From positions 21,954,501-22,018,500 of the forward strand of contig CM027385.1 of NCBI GenBank assembly GCA_015680905.1: DNA of 64,000 nt. The letters run 5' to 3'. The notes under the pieces are model-generated. The model saw only the letters and a list, made by a program, of their open reading frames with translations. It ran no database searches and was not told where the DNA came from. Origin of the DNA: Coptis chinensis. Lineage: Eukaryota; Streptophyta; Magnoliopsida; Ranunculales; Ranunculaceae. The position numbers were made by a program, and so were the translations under genes. This document shows positions 22,135 through 33,714 of this stretch, piece after piece (the first letter of the stretch is position 1; the number at the start of each line of letters is the position of its first letter).

Positions 22135-22627
22135 AGTTGTTTAGAAAAATTTATTGTTTTGATGTTATTTAGTTATTTTATTGTTTTTATTAGTTTCGAT
22201 GTTAAGTGGTTGAATTTAGTAGCTAAATTTGAATTCGGTAGTTAATTTTAATTTTAATTTCGATTTTAATTTAATGTGGTTCTTTTCTACGTATGCGAGA
22301 AGTTTAACATTAATCCCACCTTCCCGAATTGTTTGGGGGTGGTATTTTAGAATTGTTTTTATATAATCCACAAATTTAGAAGTGATATTTCGATGAATGT
22401 TGGGAATGTTGCCGATATTGGCATGGCTATGATTAGATATTATGGTAGGATGAAATTTCGATGAGTTAGGAAGTTGCTATTCTAAATTCAACCTAAAAGA
22501 TATTAGGTTAGCTTTGGAAAAAGGAATATGGGTTGTTTCCGTTTTAGGTTTTTGGAAATATTTTGTTTTCGGCAATTGCCTTAAAGTGTTTTGGCAACTT
22601 GTTAATTCGTTTTAGAAACTAAAACCC
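22135..22627 (+). other. Spacer between ORF1 and ORF2 (A), with internal PPT-like tract
   Basis: Non-coding, AT-rich. GTTTGGGGGTGG at 22331-22342, about 200 bases after the ORF1 end, is identical to the true polypurine tract core. It is matched in B (34362-34373) and C (27468-27479). Confidence 0.75.
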
Positions 22628-22740
22628 TATATATACTTCCTTCATTCTACACTCACAACCCACATTACAAACCTTGCACTCTCACCTTTCATTCTCAATT
22701 TTTTCTCTTTCGTTTCTTCACTTTAGCACTCAAGACATAC
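22628..22740 (+). promoter_or_regulatory. Probable internal promoter before ORF2 (TATA box and CT-rich leader)
   Basis: TATATATA at 22628-22635 follows AAAACCC and is followed by CTTCCTTCATTCTACACTCA and other C/T/A-rich leader sequence with CTCTCACCTTTC, as in plant core promoters and 5' UTRs. Element B keeps the arrangement with TATAAAAA at 34060-34053 (minus strand) followed by the same TTCATTCTACACTCACAACC leader. Promoter activity is inferred. Confidence 0.5.
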
Positions 22741-22862
22741 GGAGCGCGCCCTGCGCCTCAGTGAGCGCACCCTGCACTTGAACCGCCTATTACTCAATTT
22801 AGAGAGGAGCACGATCTGCACCTTATCCAGACCAAATCTGAGCGCACCCCATGCTCTAACAT
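22741..22862 (+). repeat. GC-rich GAGCGC repeats in the ORF2 leader (A)
   Basis: Four copies at 22742, 22762, 22805 and 22841: GAGCGCGCCCTGCGCC, GAGCGCACCCTGCACTT, GAGCACGATCTGCACC and GAGCGCACCCCATGCTC. This is the core seen in the gag leader at 13832. The ORF2 start follows about 80 bases later. Confidence 0.8.
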
Positions 22863-22939
22863 CCGTAGGCACTAAAAATTCCAATTTTTTATGGGTTGTT
22901 CTAGGATCGTTTGCAGCTGTTCTAGAGAGTAGTTTTGTG

Positions 22940-23846
22940 ATGACATCCCCTCGTATCATACCGGAACAGTCTTTTGAAGACTTGTTCCAAAGTGACACCT
23001 ATGGTGCGTGGTTTCGCGAAGTAATCATACAAGCAGGATGACAATCTTTAATGGTAAGTTCTGATGAACTTTATTCTCCTGCACTTACCTCGTATTTTTA
23101 TGACCATTGTAAATTCTTTTATTGGATGGATGGTGTTCTCCATCAACATTGATGACGAAACAATGGAAATAACCAAGTTCTTGTTGGCTTTTGTTGTCAA
23201 GATTCCTATGCCTGCTGAGATTCAAAACCCATGGGGCTACATAGTTGATAATTTCTCTGCCTACAACTATGAGCTTTTGCATGAGAATTATGGGGCCAGC
23301 ATCTTCCATGTAGAGGACCAAGGGACATATAATGTAGCCCTTGGTAGCTTGTCCCTTAACGTGGGAACGGTCATGTTCTTTATCATGCTAAACATATTAG
23401 GGGAGTGGCGTTTTTCTTCTGCGAATGACGCCACTTGCGACGTTTTCCTTGCTCTAGCTGAGGGACGCCTACTATATGACCTTCCCAAGACATTAATGTC
23501 TAGTTTAGCACGAGCCCAGCAGATGAGGCATAAGTACCTTCTTATGCCTGTTTTAGTTTGCCGTATTATGTTATGTTTCTTCCCTATTTTTTGTGCCCGT
23601 TTCACGGATTGGGTTGGGGTCGACATTGTGAGACCCACTAATTGTATTATTCAATCTTTCCGTGCAATGACTTGGCAAGGGTGGAGGATACAACCTCATC
23701 AGGTTGCTCTTTACACCACATACGACCAAGTGGCGCTTGATAGGTTAGCTATAGTAGATGATAAGTGGCGTGAAGCCTGGCAAATCATCATAGTGTGGCA
23801 GGATGCGAAAGAACCTCATTTCTTTATATATGACGATGACGTTTAA
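22940..23846 (+). pseudogene. ORF2 downstream of integrase (element A), unknown function
   Basis: It probably starts MTSPRIIPEQSFEDLFQ; the matching Met is kept in B, although conserved sequence (GTKNSNFLWVV) is also open upstream. Further motifs: SDTYGAWFREVIIQAG, ITKFLLAFVVKIPMPAEIQ, EDQGTYNVALGSLSLNVGTV, ANDATCDVFLALAEGRLLYD, MRHKYLLMPVLVCRIMLCFF, ending HFFIYDDDV. TGA at 23039 replaces the Trp of B (GWEPLL), and a frameshift lies near 23100. No family is recognised with certainty; the AL..NVGTVMF and RLLYDLP phrases vaguely recall Athila/plant-mobile ORF proteins. The hydrophobic patch LLMPVLVCRIMLCFFPIFC could be a core helix. Confidence 0.7.
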
Positions 23847-25642
23847 GGGGTAGATAAGGTAAGTTTTTAGTTTGAGTTAGTGTATGCTTATGTCCCAAGC
23901 AATTTACTTCTTAGAACCCCATAACGGGTGGAACTCATATAGAGTTGCATCTATTTTTATTTTTCTATATTAGTATGTTTTAACCTTGTTTTGCAGATGT
24001 TCCAGAATTCACGTGTTTTCATGGTTTTTTTCTACCCTTTTTATTTCAATACTTTGAGGACAAAGCATGCTTCTTGTTTCGGGGTGGCATAGAAACACGT
24101 GTAATTAAGGCATCTGTTAGGATATATATATAGTACAATATGCACTTGTTTTCTAGATAAAAATTCAAAAATTTCAAAAATATAAATAAAAAGTTTATGC
24201 TATACACTTAGAAATATTGGTATTGTTTTCTTTCTTTATGCTTTTAATAATCTAGAAGTTTCACGTTAGCTTTTGCATGAGAATAGTTTTTAGAAACTTA
24301 GGTTAATGTGTATGTAATAATCTCTGCATCTATCTATAACTATATTATATGAGTATCTATAATTGTTTGGCAGTAAGTTTCTAAAATCTAGGCTAAATAC
24401 TTATTCAACAAATCCTGTGAGAATATAGCCTAAAGCCTTATATGAGCGAAACATTTGAGAATGACACAAGGGAGAAGTAAAATCCGGATAGAGAAATCCC
24501 ATGTCTACTTACTTGATCACTATACCATATCCTAAGCGAGAATTTAGGCCCTCTTTGGATCGATATAGCCATAAATTCAAACCTTATGAAATTATTTTCC
24601 GCTAGTCCCCCCTCTGAGCCTTTCTTTAGCCTTTCATAAACCGCAAATCCTTTACCCTTTTACAAAAACAAAACAAAATAAAAAATCAACCTACCCATTA
24701 TAGAATGAGTATGAAAATAGGATGAGGGAAGAAAAGAGAAAGGAAAGACATGTGTAAACAAAAATTAGTTAGTTGCTTCAGAAAAGAAAAAGAAAAGAAG
24801 TTTCCATCCAAAGAAAAGAAAATAAAAATAAAAATAGAAACAAAATAAAAACTCCAAAAATAGAATAAAATGAGTCAAAAAGCCAAAATAAAAAGGCTAA
24901 GGATGGAAACAAAGTGTAGAAGCAAAAGAACAAAGGTTTCTCTAGTTATGTAATATGAAGACCCTATTATCTCAGACTTGTCCTTTTTGAATATCCATTT
25001 CCTTTCTTCTTAAACCATCTCCTAATCCCCGCAACACCTAATAAAGACCTCTAGCTCAATTAGGAATAGGTTAGTGTCATAGTAAGTGGCAGATGTGCTT
25101 GATCGAACCCGGCTTCCTTGTGTATCATTGAGATTGTAAGGTAAAGTGTGCCCACTGCACACTGGTGTAGCAAAACTTGAGCGGAAAAATCAGAGTAGTT
25201 TTTGTCTTGACATTTATGTGAGGACCTACTTAAGGACGCTATTCCAAGTTTTCAGAAACGGACCTGCTAGTGCATCTCATAGTATTACTCATTGTATATA
25301 TGTTTATTCGTAGATGATTGATTATTATGCATATATTAGTTTAGGTTTCGACTAGATTATTTTGTTTTCATTGCTAGTGATATGTATAGATAATTGAGAC
25401 ATAAAGAAGGAAACAATAGTTTTATTTCTTAGTCGTTGTAGTATAAATGAAGTTTGTGAGTACCTTCACTGAAAAACTCTCACGAGGCTATAACTTCGTC
25501 CACTAGGAATTCCTAATGGTTTAAGGCCTTGTTGCATATGGTCAATGTAATGTCGACTTTCGGCAAAACGAGATTAGTTAGAACTCCATTTTTGGTCACT
25601 TATTCTAATTTCTCATATTTGCTTGAGGACAAGCAAAATGCT
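23847..25642 (+). other. 3' non-coding region of element A
   Basis: No ORF of note. TTTGAGGACAAAGC and GTTTCGGGGTGG (24051-24087) form a degenerate copy of the GAGGACAA plus polypurine tract pair that precedes the 3' LTR. 24660-24930 is strongly A/G-rich (AAAGAAAAGAAA-type). The same region, complementary, is present in element B at 30921-32480. Confidence 0.7.
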
Positions 25643-25656
25643 GTTTGGGGGTGGTT
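25643..25656 (+). other. Polypurine tract of element A
   Basis: GTTTGGGGGTGGTT lies immediately before the 3' LTR start TGATAAG. It is the plus-strand primer site. Confidence 0.85.
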
Positions 25657-27224
25657 TGATAAGAGCCCAAAACTGTAGTTTTAACCCCTTAACAATAATA
25701 CTTTTAGACCAATTATTCGAGTAATAAATAAGAGTTAATGCTGATTACATGTTTTTATGTATTTCAGGTATTGGAGTCAGTTATGTGCATAAATGTGTCA
25801 CTTTTGCGAGATAAAGGACCAAGGGTTGGTTGCTAAGAAGTTCTGTGATTAAAAGCCAAGATTCAAGGAGAAAAAGACTTTTTAAAGCCCGGTCAAAGAT
25901 GAAAAGTCAAAGTCAACGTGGGCAGAAACAGCGCACAAACGTCAGCAGAACTTCCGAAAGCCGTATCTTTGGACTCAGACCTTGGAATTGGGCGTACCTT
26001 ATGTCAAAACAACCTTCTTGGAAAGAGCTTTCCAATGGTTCTAGCCTTAACCAAATCAGAGGAGCAAGAAGTAGACAAAAAGTCTGTTAAAGTCAAATCT
26101 AGCTGAAAAGGCCTCTGTGGACTGAAGAAATTAGGTTTTGGGCTCGATTTTCCGGCCCAAAACATAGCTCCTCAGCCTATGCACGAAAATGTGGATCTGG
26201 TCTCCTCCATTTCAAGACACAAGACTTAGCTCTTAAGCATGGTAGTTTTGAGGTAGCCATTAGCCAATAATTTTATATCTAGTTTTAGACTCCATTAATT
26301 AGTTTCAATAGCTTGATCTAGTTTTTACTTTGCAATAGATTAGTTAGAACAAGTAGATTATTATTTTAGAATCAAATTTAGTTTTACAATAAAGTATTAG
26401 TTTTCATTTCAATTTAGTTTGTTGATTAAATTCTTATTAAGTTTTTGTTGTTTAAATTCATAAATTAGGTTGTCTTCATTTGATAATTAGTTAAATCATA
26501 ATCATAGTTCCAAATTAGTTCTTAATCTTGTTTTAGTTCATTTGGAATCATTAGATTATTATTGATTAGATTAAATAAGTAAATTTATAATCTTTAATAT
26601 TATGTCTTGTTTAAATTCAATTAGAAATGATAGTTTGATGACTCTAGGCTAAACTTCCATTAGAGGGGTTTGAGAAAGCCTTGATGAAAACTTGATTTTG
26701 TTAGCTTAGAAATCGTCGTGATAATCTATTTAATTCTAGAAAGTAATTAGTTCACCATGAGAATGGGTTTGATTGCTTCACATGCTAGATATTATTTGGT
26801 AGAGATTGCCATGAATAATTAGGGATTAGAAATACCAATTTTGTTATACGAAAGCATTGAAATTTGGATCACGACGAATCTTCGCTAGTTAATTAAGTCG
26901 AGTTAAGGTGGAATCAATCCCCCCTAATTCCTTATCATATAGTCAATTTAGTATTCCATAGTCGAATTATCATATCTTGTTAGTATAATTTTCATCGTAG
27001 TATAATCCCATCATTACTTTCATTAACTTTGGATAGACTAATAATCTTAGAAAACATAAATTCTAAAGAACTAGGACTGGAACGAATCTTCAACTCCAAC
27101 TCTATTGTGATAGCATCGAGAGTAGAAAACTTTGATAAACTCTAAGCGAATGCTAGTTTTAGTTTTACTTGCGTTTGAGTCTCGTACTTATTCGTAGGTA
27201 AAACTATCATTTTACGTTTTATCA
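25657..27224 (+). mobile_element. 3' LTR of element A
   Basis: It begins TGATAAGAGCCCAAAACTG and ends CGTTTTATCA, giving inverted ends TGATAA/TTATCA. It is 1,568 bases long. The ORFs at 25830-26106 are chance frames also present in the LTRs of E, B and C. It joins element C sequence directly at 27225. Confidence 0.92.
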
Positions 27225-27519
27225 GCTTCTAAAACCAAAATAGAAACAACTGAGAGTAGACTCAGCACCAAATCTATATGGTTTTAAACCTGGAATCAAA
27301 ATAGCAATCTCCATGCTTCTAACCTTTGAGGTTGCACCAAACAATAGTAGCTAATTCTAGCTACAATATATTAGCAGGATGCTCATATAAACTATATTCT
27401 TTAAACATTGTAATATTAATTCCAAAAGCATGTGGATATGGTAAAATACAGTGCTAAGCAAATAATACCACCCCCAAACAAGTCGGAAGGGTGGGATTCA
27501 TGAAAAATAGATAGCATGC
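27225..27519 (-). other. Spacer of element C after ORF1, left part
   Basis: Non-coding. It contains the complement of GTTTGGGGGTGG at 27468-27479, the internal PPT-like tract 2, followed by TTATTTGCTTAGCAC-type AT-rich DNA. No gene. Confidence 0.65.
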
Positions 27520-29083
27520 TGATAAGTGCTCAAAAAGTGCAATTTAACCCTCGATTATGTCTCTTGTTTAGCCATCTTAGTGGACTAATAGTTCTTGTAA
27601 GTTATGTTTTATGATTCTACAGGTGAAAGAGAGAGTTTTGTGGAATATTAGAGAAAAAGGGGTAAAACGGAGCAATTCAGAGCATTAAGGATCACATGGG
27701 AAGCCTGTGGACAATCATGGAGAAGGCCAAGGAATTGAAGCTATTAAATATGTGACTTGGACCTATTTTAAAGCCTATTTGGAAGCCCAAGGGCAAATGA
27801 TTCATTGCTTGGACCAAAGCCCGCAAAAAAGGATAGAAGGATAGAGCAGAAGAGACAAAATAGACTTCCGCGTCTGGGACGCATGGATCGTGCATCCAGA
27901 TGCATGAAACGACACTATAACCACTTCCTTCTCAGTTTTGGAGATGAAGTTGGACTCTGATAGAAGTCTATTTGTATTAGGAAACAAATGGCAGTTTGGA
28001 ATGCTTCTAGAACTCATTGTAACCCCTATAAATAGAGGACCTAAGTGCCTCATGTAATTGGCCAATTCACTTATATTCTTGTCTCCAGAACTTGAGGTAG
28101 AGAGAGATTAATAATAAAAGATTTAGTTTTAACTAGTCGAGTCTTAATAAATTAGTTTTTCTAGTCTTATGTTTTTCGACTCTTCTTCTTCTCGTTCTTC
28201 GTGTTCTTCCTTCTTTATGGAAGGCTAATCTTCTCTTTCAAGGGATAAGATGAAGCCAGTGCTTAGGGTTCGTTGATTCTTCTGGTTCATGGTGTTCTCC
28301 AATCAGGTTAGTTCTTTATGTTTTTAGTTATTAGTTCCATTGCCCAGACCAGGGGATGGAAGTATAGATTAAGGTTTTTATTTATTGCAATCGAATATCA
28401 TGCTAGTTTAGGATTTTATTTATTGCAATTGAATATTTGCTAGTGACATGCTTTTATTTATTGTAATTGAATATAATGCTAGAATAGGGTTTTATTTAAT
28501 GTAATTGAATATTATATATTATTATTCTCTACTTTTCTTCTAGTTGTGTAGTGTTTTAGAGTAAGGGAAGTATTCCTTGTGTTTGCCTTAGATGGTGATT
28601 CATTGAATAGCTGCCCAAGCTCACATAAAAAGAAAGAAGATATTAATAGCATAAACATAGGAACAACCTTAAGTAGAGTTATTCATTAATGATGTTTTGT
28701 CTAAGAGGGCATCGACACTCGCTCGATTGCCTAATTTTAGTCTACTTGTGAGAACAACCATGAAGCAAAAGATCATTGAATCAAAAGTATTGGTAGATTC
28801 TAATCTCTTGAATTCCCTTTCCTATAAATTCTCAATAGTTTAGTTAGTTTAGTTTAGTTTAGCATTAGAATCTACAATATCTAAAATAATAGTTTTTAAT
28901 CCCTCAAACCCCCTTTCCAGTCCTGTCCTTCACATAACATACACTTAAAAGTGAAATGATACCCTACTCATCCTTTACTTATTGAAGGATAATTTGGTTT
29001 TGATACGCTTCTATTTTGTTCAACGACCATCAGCTATCTACATCAGCCATATACTATCTCACACACAAAAGGAGCGTGTGTCA
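27520..29083 (+). mobile_element. Solo LTR inserted in element C
   Basis: It starts TGATAAGTGCTCAAAAAGTG at 27520 and ends GGAGCGTGTGTCA at 29083. The flanks are CATGC at 27515-27519 and CATGC at 29084-29088, a 5-base target duplication. No coding region is present between the ends. The flanking sequence on both sides belongs to the ORF1-ORF2 spacer of C. The LTR is unlike those of A, B, C and E apart from the first seven bases. Its strand is not established by sequence; + is by analogy with TGATAAG starts. Confidence 0.72.
28374..28515. repeat. Imperfect ~45-bp tandem repeats in the solo LTR
   Basis: TTTTATTTATTGCAATCGAAT and variants (GCAATTGAATATT, GTAATTGAATATAATGCTAG) recur four times at about 28374, 28414, 28450 and 28489. 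Confidence 0.7.
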
Positions 29084-29221
29084 CATGCGTAGAAAATTAA
29101 ACCAACTTGACATTCAAATAACAATCAACTTACATAATCCAATATTAACTACTTAAACTAACAACTGGGAATAATAATAATACTAAAATAGGGAAATATT
29201 CTTCAAAATAATACAAAGGAA
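29084..29221 (-). other. Spacer of element C between ORF1 stop and the solo LTR
   Basis: Short AT-rich non-coding stretch with TAATAATAATA. It continues 27225-27519 once the solo LTR is removed. Confidence 0.6.
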
Positions 29222-29365
29222 CTAGCCACGAGAGGACGAAGGGCCAGAGCCATCCATCCTACGTCAACGATGCTCATACCTTCCAGAGTCAGCAGAGGAA
29301 GAACCATCATAAGATGGCAGGCGTCGTAGAACTTGGTCTGGAAACGTGCGCTGTTGTTCCAATAC
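29222..29365 (-). pseudogene. C-terminal end of ORF1 of element C (separated from 42326-43287 by element B)
   Basis: On the minus strand it reads a tail like that of B, including DGSGPSSSRG and the TAG stop at 29222-29224. B ORF1 ends SSSRG at the equivalent place. The other part resumes at 42331, after the AACAT duplication. Confidence 0.75.
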
Positions 29366-29370
29366 AACAT

Positions 29371-30906
29371 TGATAAAATGATAAAATTGAATATAATTCT
29401 ACTCCGAATAAATAATTAATATCAAACGAAAGTAAAACTAAAACTTTATATGTAACACAGTTCTTACCAAAGATTTCTACTCTCAATACTATTGAAGTAG
29501 AGTTGGAATAGAAGATTCGTTCCACTCTTAGTTCTTTAGCATTCAATGTCTTCTATAATTATCAGTTTATCCAAAGTCTAATGAGAGTAATGGTGGGATT
29601 ATACTACGATGTGAATTCTAAGAACAAGATACTAATTATAATGATTCAACTACGAAATGTTATGGAATACTAAGTATTTAATCTAGAATAAGAATTAGGG
29701 GGGAATTGAATCCACCTTGAATCCAACTTAATAAACTAACATAGATTGTTGTAATCCAATTCTTACGTTCTTATGGTAAGAATTGGTCGTTCTAATCCCT
29801 AATTATACATGGCATCTCTACCAATTCCTAACTAGCATGTGAGGAAGTCCAACCCATTCTCATGGCGAATCAACGACCTTCTAGAGTGGAATAGGCTCTT
29901 ACAACGATTCTACACTACACAATCAAGTTTTCATCAAGGCTTTATCAAACCTCTCTAATGGAGGTTTAGCCTTGATTCATCAAACTATCATTTCCATATG
30001 AAATTGAATAAGACATAATATAAAGATTTTAACTTTATTAAATTCAACTAAACAATAATTGAAATCTAAATTAACAACTAAGAAATCATTAACAAACAAG
30101 AATTGAAATTAGATCTAAGCAATTTTAAATAACAAAATTGAAATTATCAAGAACTAACTATTTTATTTATCTAATGAATGATAAACAATAATTCCAATAA
30201 CTAATCTAAAACAAGGAATGAAACTAATTAATGGAATGAAAACTAATTAATTAACTAATTCAAAAACTCAAAACTAGATCTAGATTATTCTCTAATGGCT
30301 ACTTTCTATCCTAAACTAATTGATACTTAAGAGCTAAGTCTTGTTTATGGAAATGGAGGAGACCAGATCCACATATTCGTGCATGGGCTGAGGGTCTATG
30401 TTTTGGGCCAGAAAATCGAGCCCAAAGCCTAATTTCTTTAGTCCACAGGGCCTTTTTCAGCTGGATTTGACTTCAATAGGCTTTTTGTCAACTTTTGATC
30501 CTCTTATTGGGTCAAGATTTGGACCATTGGAAAGCTCTTTACGAGCCGGTCGTTTTGACATAACGTACGCCCAATTCCGAGGCCTAAGTCCAAAGATACG
30601 GTCTTCGGAAGTTCTGCTGACTTTTGTGTGATGTTTCTGGCCGTGTTGACTTTGACTTTTCAGCTTTTGATAGGGCTTTACAAAGGCTTTTTCTCCTTGA
30701 ATCTTGGCCTTTAATCACAGAACTTCTTAGCAACCAACCATTTCTCATTTATCTTGCCAAAGTGGCACATTTCTGCACATAATTGACTTCAATGCCTGAA
30801 ATACATAAAAGCACGTAATTAGCATTAACTCTTATTTATTACTCGCATAATTAGTCTAAAAGTATTATTATTAAAGGGTTAAAACTACAGTTTTGGGCTC
30901 TTATTA
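29371..30906 (-). mobile_element. 3' LTR of element B
   Basis: On the minus strand it starts TAATAAGAGCCC (TGATAAG in relatives) after the polypurine tract and ends ..TTTTATCA at 29371. 1,536 bases. It closely matches 40741-42325 apart from a ~49-base tandem duplication present only in the right copy. Confidence 0.92.
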
Positions 30907-30920
30907 AACCACCCCCAAAC
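30907..30920 (-). other. Polypurine tract of element B
   Basis: The complement reads GTTTGGGGGTGGTT, directly beside the 3' LTR. Confidence 0.85.
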
Positions 30921-32714
30921 AGCATTTTGCTTGTCCTTAAGCAAATATGAGAAATTAGCATAAGTGACCAAAAATGGAGTTCTAACTAATCTCGTTTCGC
31001 CGAGTGCGATTGCATTGACCATATGCAACAAGGCCTTAAACCACTAGGAATTCCCTAATGGACGAGTTATAGCCTCGTGAGAGTTTTCCAGTGAAGGTAC
31101 TCACAAACTTCATCTATACTACAACAACTTAGAAATAAAACTATTGTTTCCTTATCTATGTCTCAATTATCTATACATCTCACTAGCAATGAATCAGAAT
31201 AATCAAGTCGAAACCTAAGCTAATATATGCATAATAATCAATCATCTATGAATAAACATATATACAATGAGTAATACTATAAGATGAACTAGAAGGTCCG
31301 TTTTCTAAAAACTCGGAATAACGTCTTTAAGTAGGTCCTCACATAAATGTCAAGACGAAAAGCACTCTGATTTTTCCGCTCAAGTTTCGCTACACCAGTG
31401 TGCAGTGGGCACACTTTACCTTACAATCTTAATGACACACAAGGAAGCCGGAGTCGATCAAACACATCTGCCACTTACTATCATACTAACCTATTCCAAA
31501 TTGAGCTAGAGGTCTTTATTAGGTGTTGCGGGGATTAGGAGATGGTTTAAGAAGGAAGAAAATGGATATTCAAAAAGGACAAGTCTGAGATAATAGTGGC
31601 TTCATATTATGCATGTAACATGAGAAACCCTTGTTCTTTACTTTTGCTTTTACACTTTGTTTCTATACTTAGCCATATTTGTTTTCTTTGGCTTTTGACT
31701 CCTTGATTCTATTTTTGGAGTTCTAACACTTTATTTTCTTTTATTTTATTTTTTTTGGATGGAAACTTACTTTTCTCATCTGAAGCGACTAACAAATTCT
31801 TGATTTCAAAGGTTTTTCTCTTTTCTATTCTTCATATCTATTCTCAGACTTATTCAAAGAATTGGGTAGGTTGATTTTTTTTTTTTTTATTTTGTTTATT
31901 AACAGGGTAAAGGATTTGCGATTTATGAAAGGCTAAAGAAAGGCTCAGAGGGGCGACTAGCGGAAAATAATTCATAGGTTTGAATTTTTGGCTATATCGA
32001 TCCAAAGAGGGCCTAAATCCTCACTTAGGATATGGTATAGTAATCAAGCAAGTGGACGTGTGATTTCTCTATCCGGATTTTACTTCTCCCTTGTGTCATT
32101 TCTCACATATTTCACTCATATAAGGCTTTAGGCTATATTCTCACAGGATTTGTAGAATAAGTACTCTAGCCTAGATTTCAGAAACTTACTACCAACAATC
32201 ATAGATACTCATGTAACATATTTATAGATAGATGCAAAGATTATTACCTACATATTAACCTAAGCTTCTAAAAACTATTCTAATGCAAAAGCTATGTGAG
32301 ATTTCTAGATTATCAAGGGCCTAGAGAAGAAAAACAATACCAATATTCCTAAGTGTACAACATAAACCTTTTATTAATATTTTTAAAATTTTTGATTTTT
32401 TTAACTAGAAAACAAGTGCATACTGTACATATCTATATCCTAACAGATGCCTTAATTACACGTGTTTCTATGCCCCCTTCCCAAACAAGAAGCATGCTTT
32501 GTCCTCAAAGTATTTAAATAAATAGGGTAGAGAAATACCATGGAAACGCGTGAAATTCTGGAACATCTGCAAAACAAGGTTAAACATACTAATGTAGAAA
32601 AGAAAAGCTGACGCAACTCTATAAGAGTTCCACCCATTATGGGGTTAATGAGAAATAAATTGCGTGGGACATAAGCAGACACTAACTAAAATAAATACTA
32701 CCCTTAACTCTCGT
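30921..32714 (-). other. 3' non-coding region of element B
   Basis: Equivalent to 23847-25642 of A in reverse orientation. It includes a pyrimidine-rich tract (31640-31900) and a PPT-like complement GTTTGGGAAGGGGGC at 32472-32486, next to GAGGACAAAGC. No ORF of note. Confidence 0.7.
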
Positions 32715-33643
32715 TTAAATATTTTCCTCCTCATCCTTAATAAAGAAATGAGGTTCTTTCACATCCTACCACGCCATGGTAATTTGCCAGGCTTCACGCC
32801 ACTTATCGTCTACTATAGCTAACATGTCAAGCGCCACTTGGTCGGATGGGGTGTAAGGCGCAACCTGATGAGGTTGTATCCTCCACGCTTGTCAAGTCAT
32901 TGCACGGAACGATCGAATAATACAATTGGTGAGTCTCACAATGTCGATCCCAACCTAATCCGTGAAACGGGCACAAAAAACAACAAGAAACATAGCATTA
33001 TACGCCAAATTAAAACAGACATAAGAAGGTACTTATGCCTCTTGCTATGGGCTCAGGCTAAACTAGACATTAGGGTCTAGGGAATATCATAGAGTGTACA
33101 TCCCCCAGCTAAAGCAAGGAAAATATCACAAGTTTCGTCATTCACAGAAGAATAACATCATTCCCCTCTAATGTTTAGCATGATCCAAAACATAACAGTG
33201 CCCACGTTCATAGACAGGCTACCAAGGGCGACGTTATAATCCCCTTGGTCCTCTATCCTAAAGATTCCTGCCCCGTAATGCTCAAGCAAATCATCATAGT
33301 TATACATGTACATATTATCTACCAAATAGGCCCATGAGTCTTGTATTTCGGCCGGCATAGCAAGTCCAAGCACAAAGGCTAGCAAGAACCTGGAAATTTC
33401 CATTGGTTCAACCCCGATGGTTATGGAGAACATGGAGAACACTTGTTCTCCATCTGGTCTATCAAAGAACTTACACTTATCATAAAAATAAGATGTAAGT
33501 GCGGGAGAATAAAGTTCATCAAGACTTACCAATAGTGGCTCCCAGCCTGCTAGAATGATCACTTCGCGAAACCACACACCATAGGTGTCACTTTGGAACA
33601 AGTCTTCAAAAGACTGTTCCAATATGATATGAGGGAATGTCAT
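32715..33643 (-). pseudogene. ORF2 of element B
   Basis: Same protein as 22940-23846. It starts MTFPHIILEQSFEDLFQ, with AGWEPLLVSLDELYSPALTS, FSMFSITIGVEPMEISRFLL, AMPAEIQDSWAYLVDN and DYNVALGSLSMNVGTVMFWI. The frame is open from 33814 to 33158 (218 residues), then a TGA (33158-33160) and further decay (ETCDIFLALA, then stops) to KEPHFFIKDEEENI ending at 32715. The longer open frame here shows that the N-terminal two thirds were under constraint until recently. Function unknown. Confidence 0.72.
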
Positions 33644-33714
33644 CCCCAATAAACTCGCTAGAATAGCTGCAAAGGATCCTGGAACAACCCACAAAAAATC
33701 GGAATTTTTCGTGC

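Larger units (their letters stand above)
13562..27224 (+). mobile_element. Athila-like Ty3/gypsy retrotransposon A (5' LTR nearly lost)
   Basis: Order: 5' LTR remnant, primer-binding site, GC-rich leader repeats, gag, protease, RT/RNase H, integrase, ORF1, ORF2, polypurine tract, 3' LTR. RT and gag motifs, the tRNA-Asp-like primer site TGGCGCCG.TGCC and the extra ORFs after integrase point to the Athila lineage. All ORFs carry stops or frameshifts. The 3' LTR is 1,568 bases but only 121 bases of the 5' LTR remain, so about 1.4 kb and the 5' target duplication have been deleted. Confidence 0.9.
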
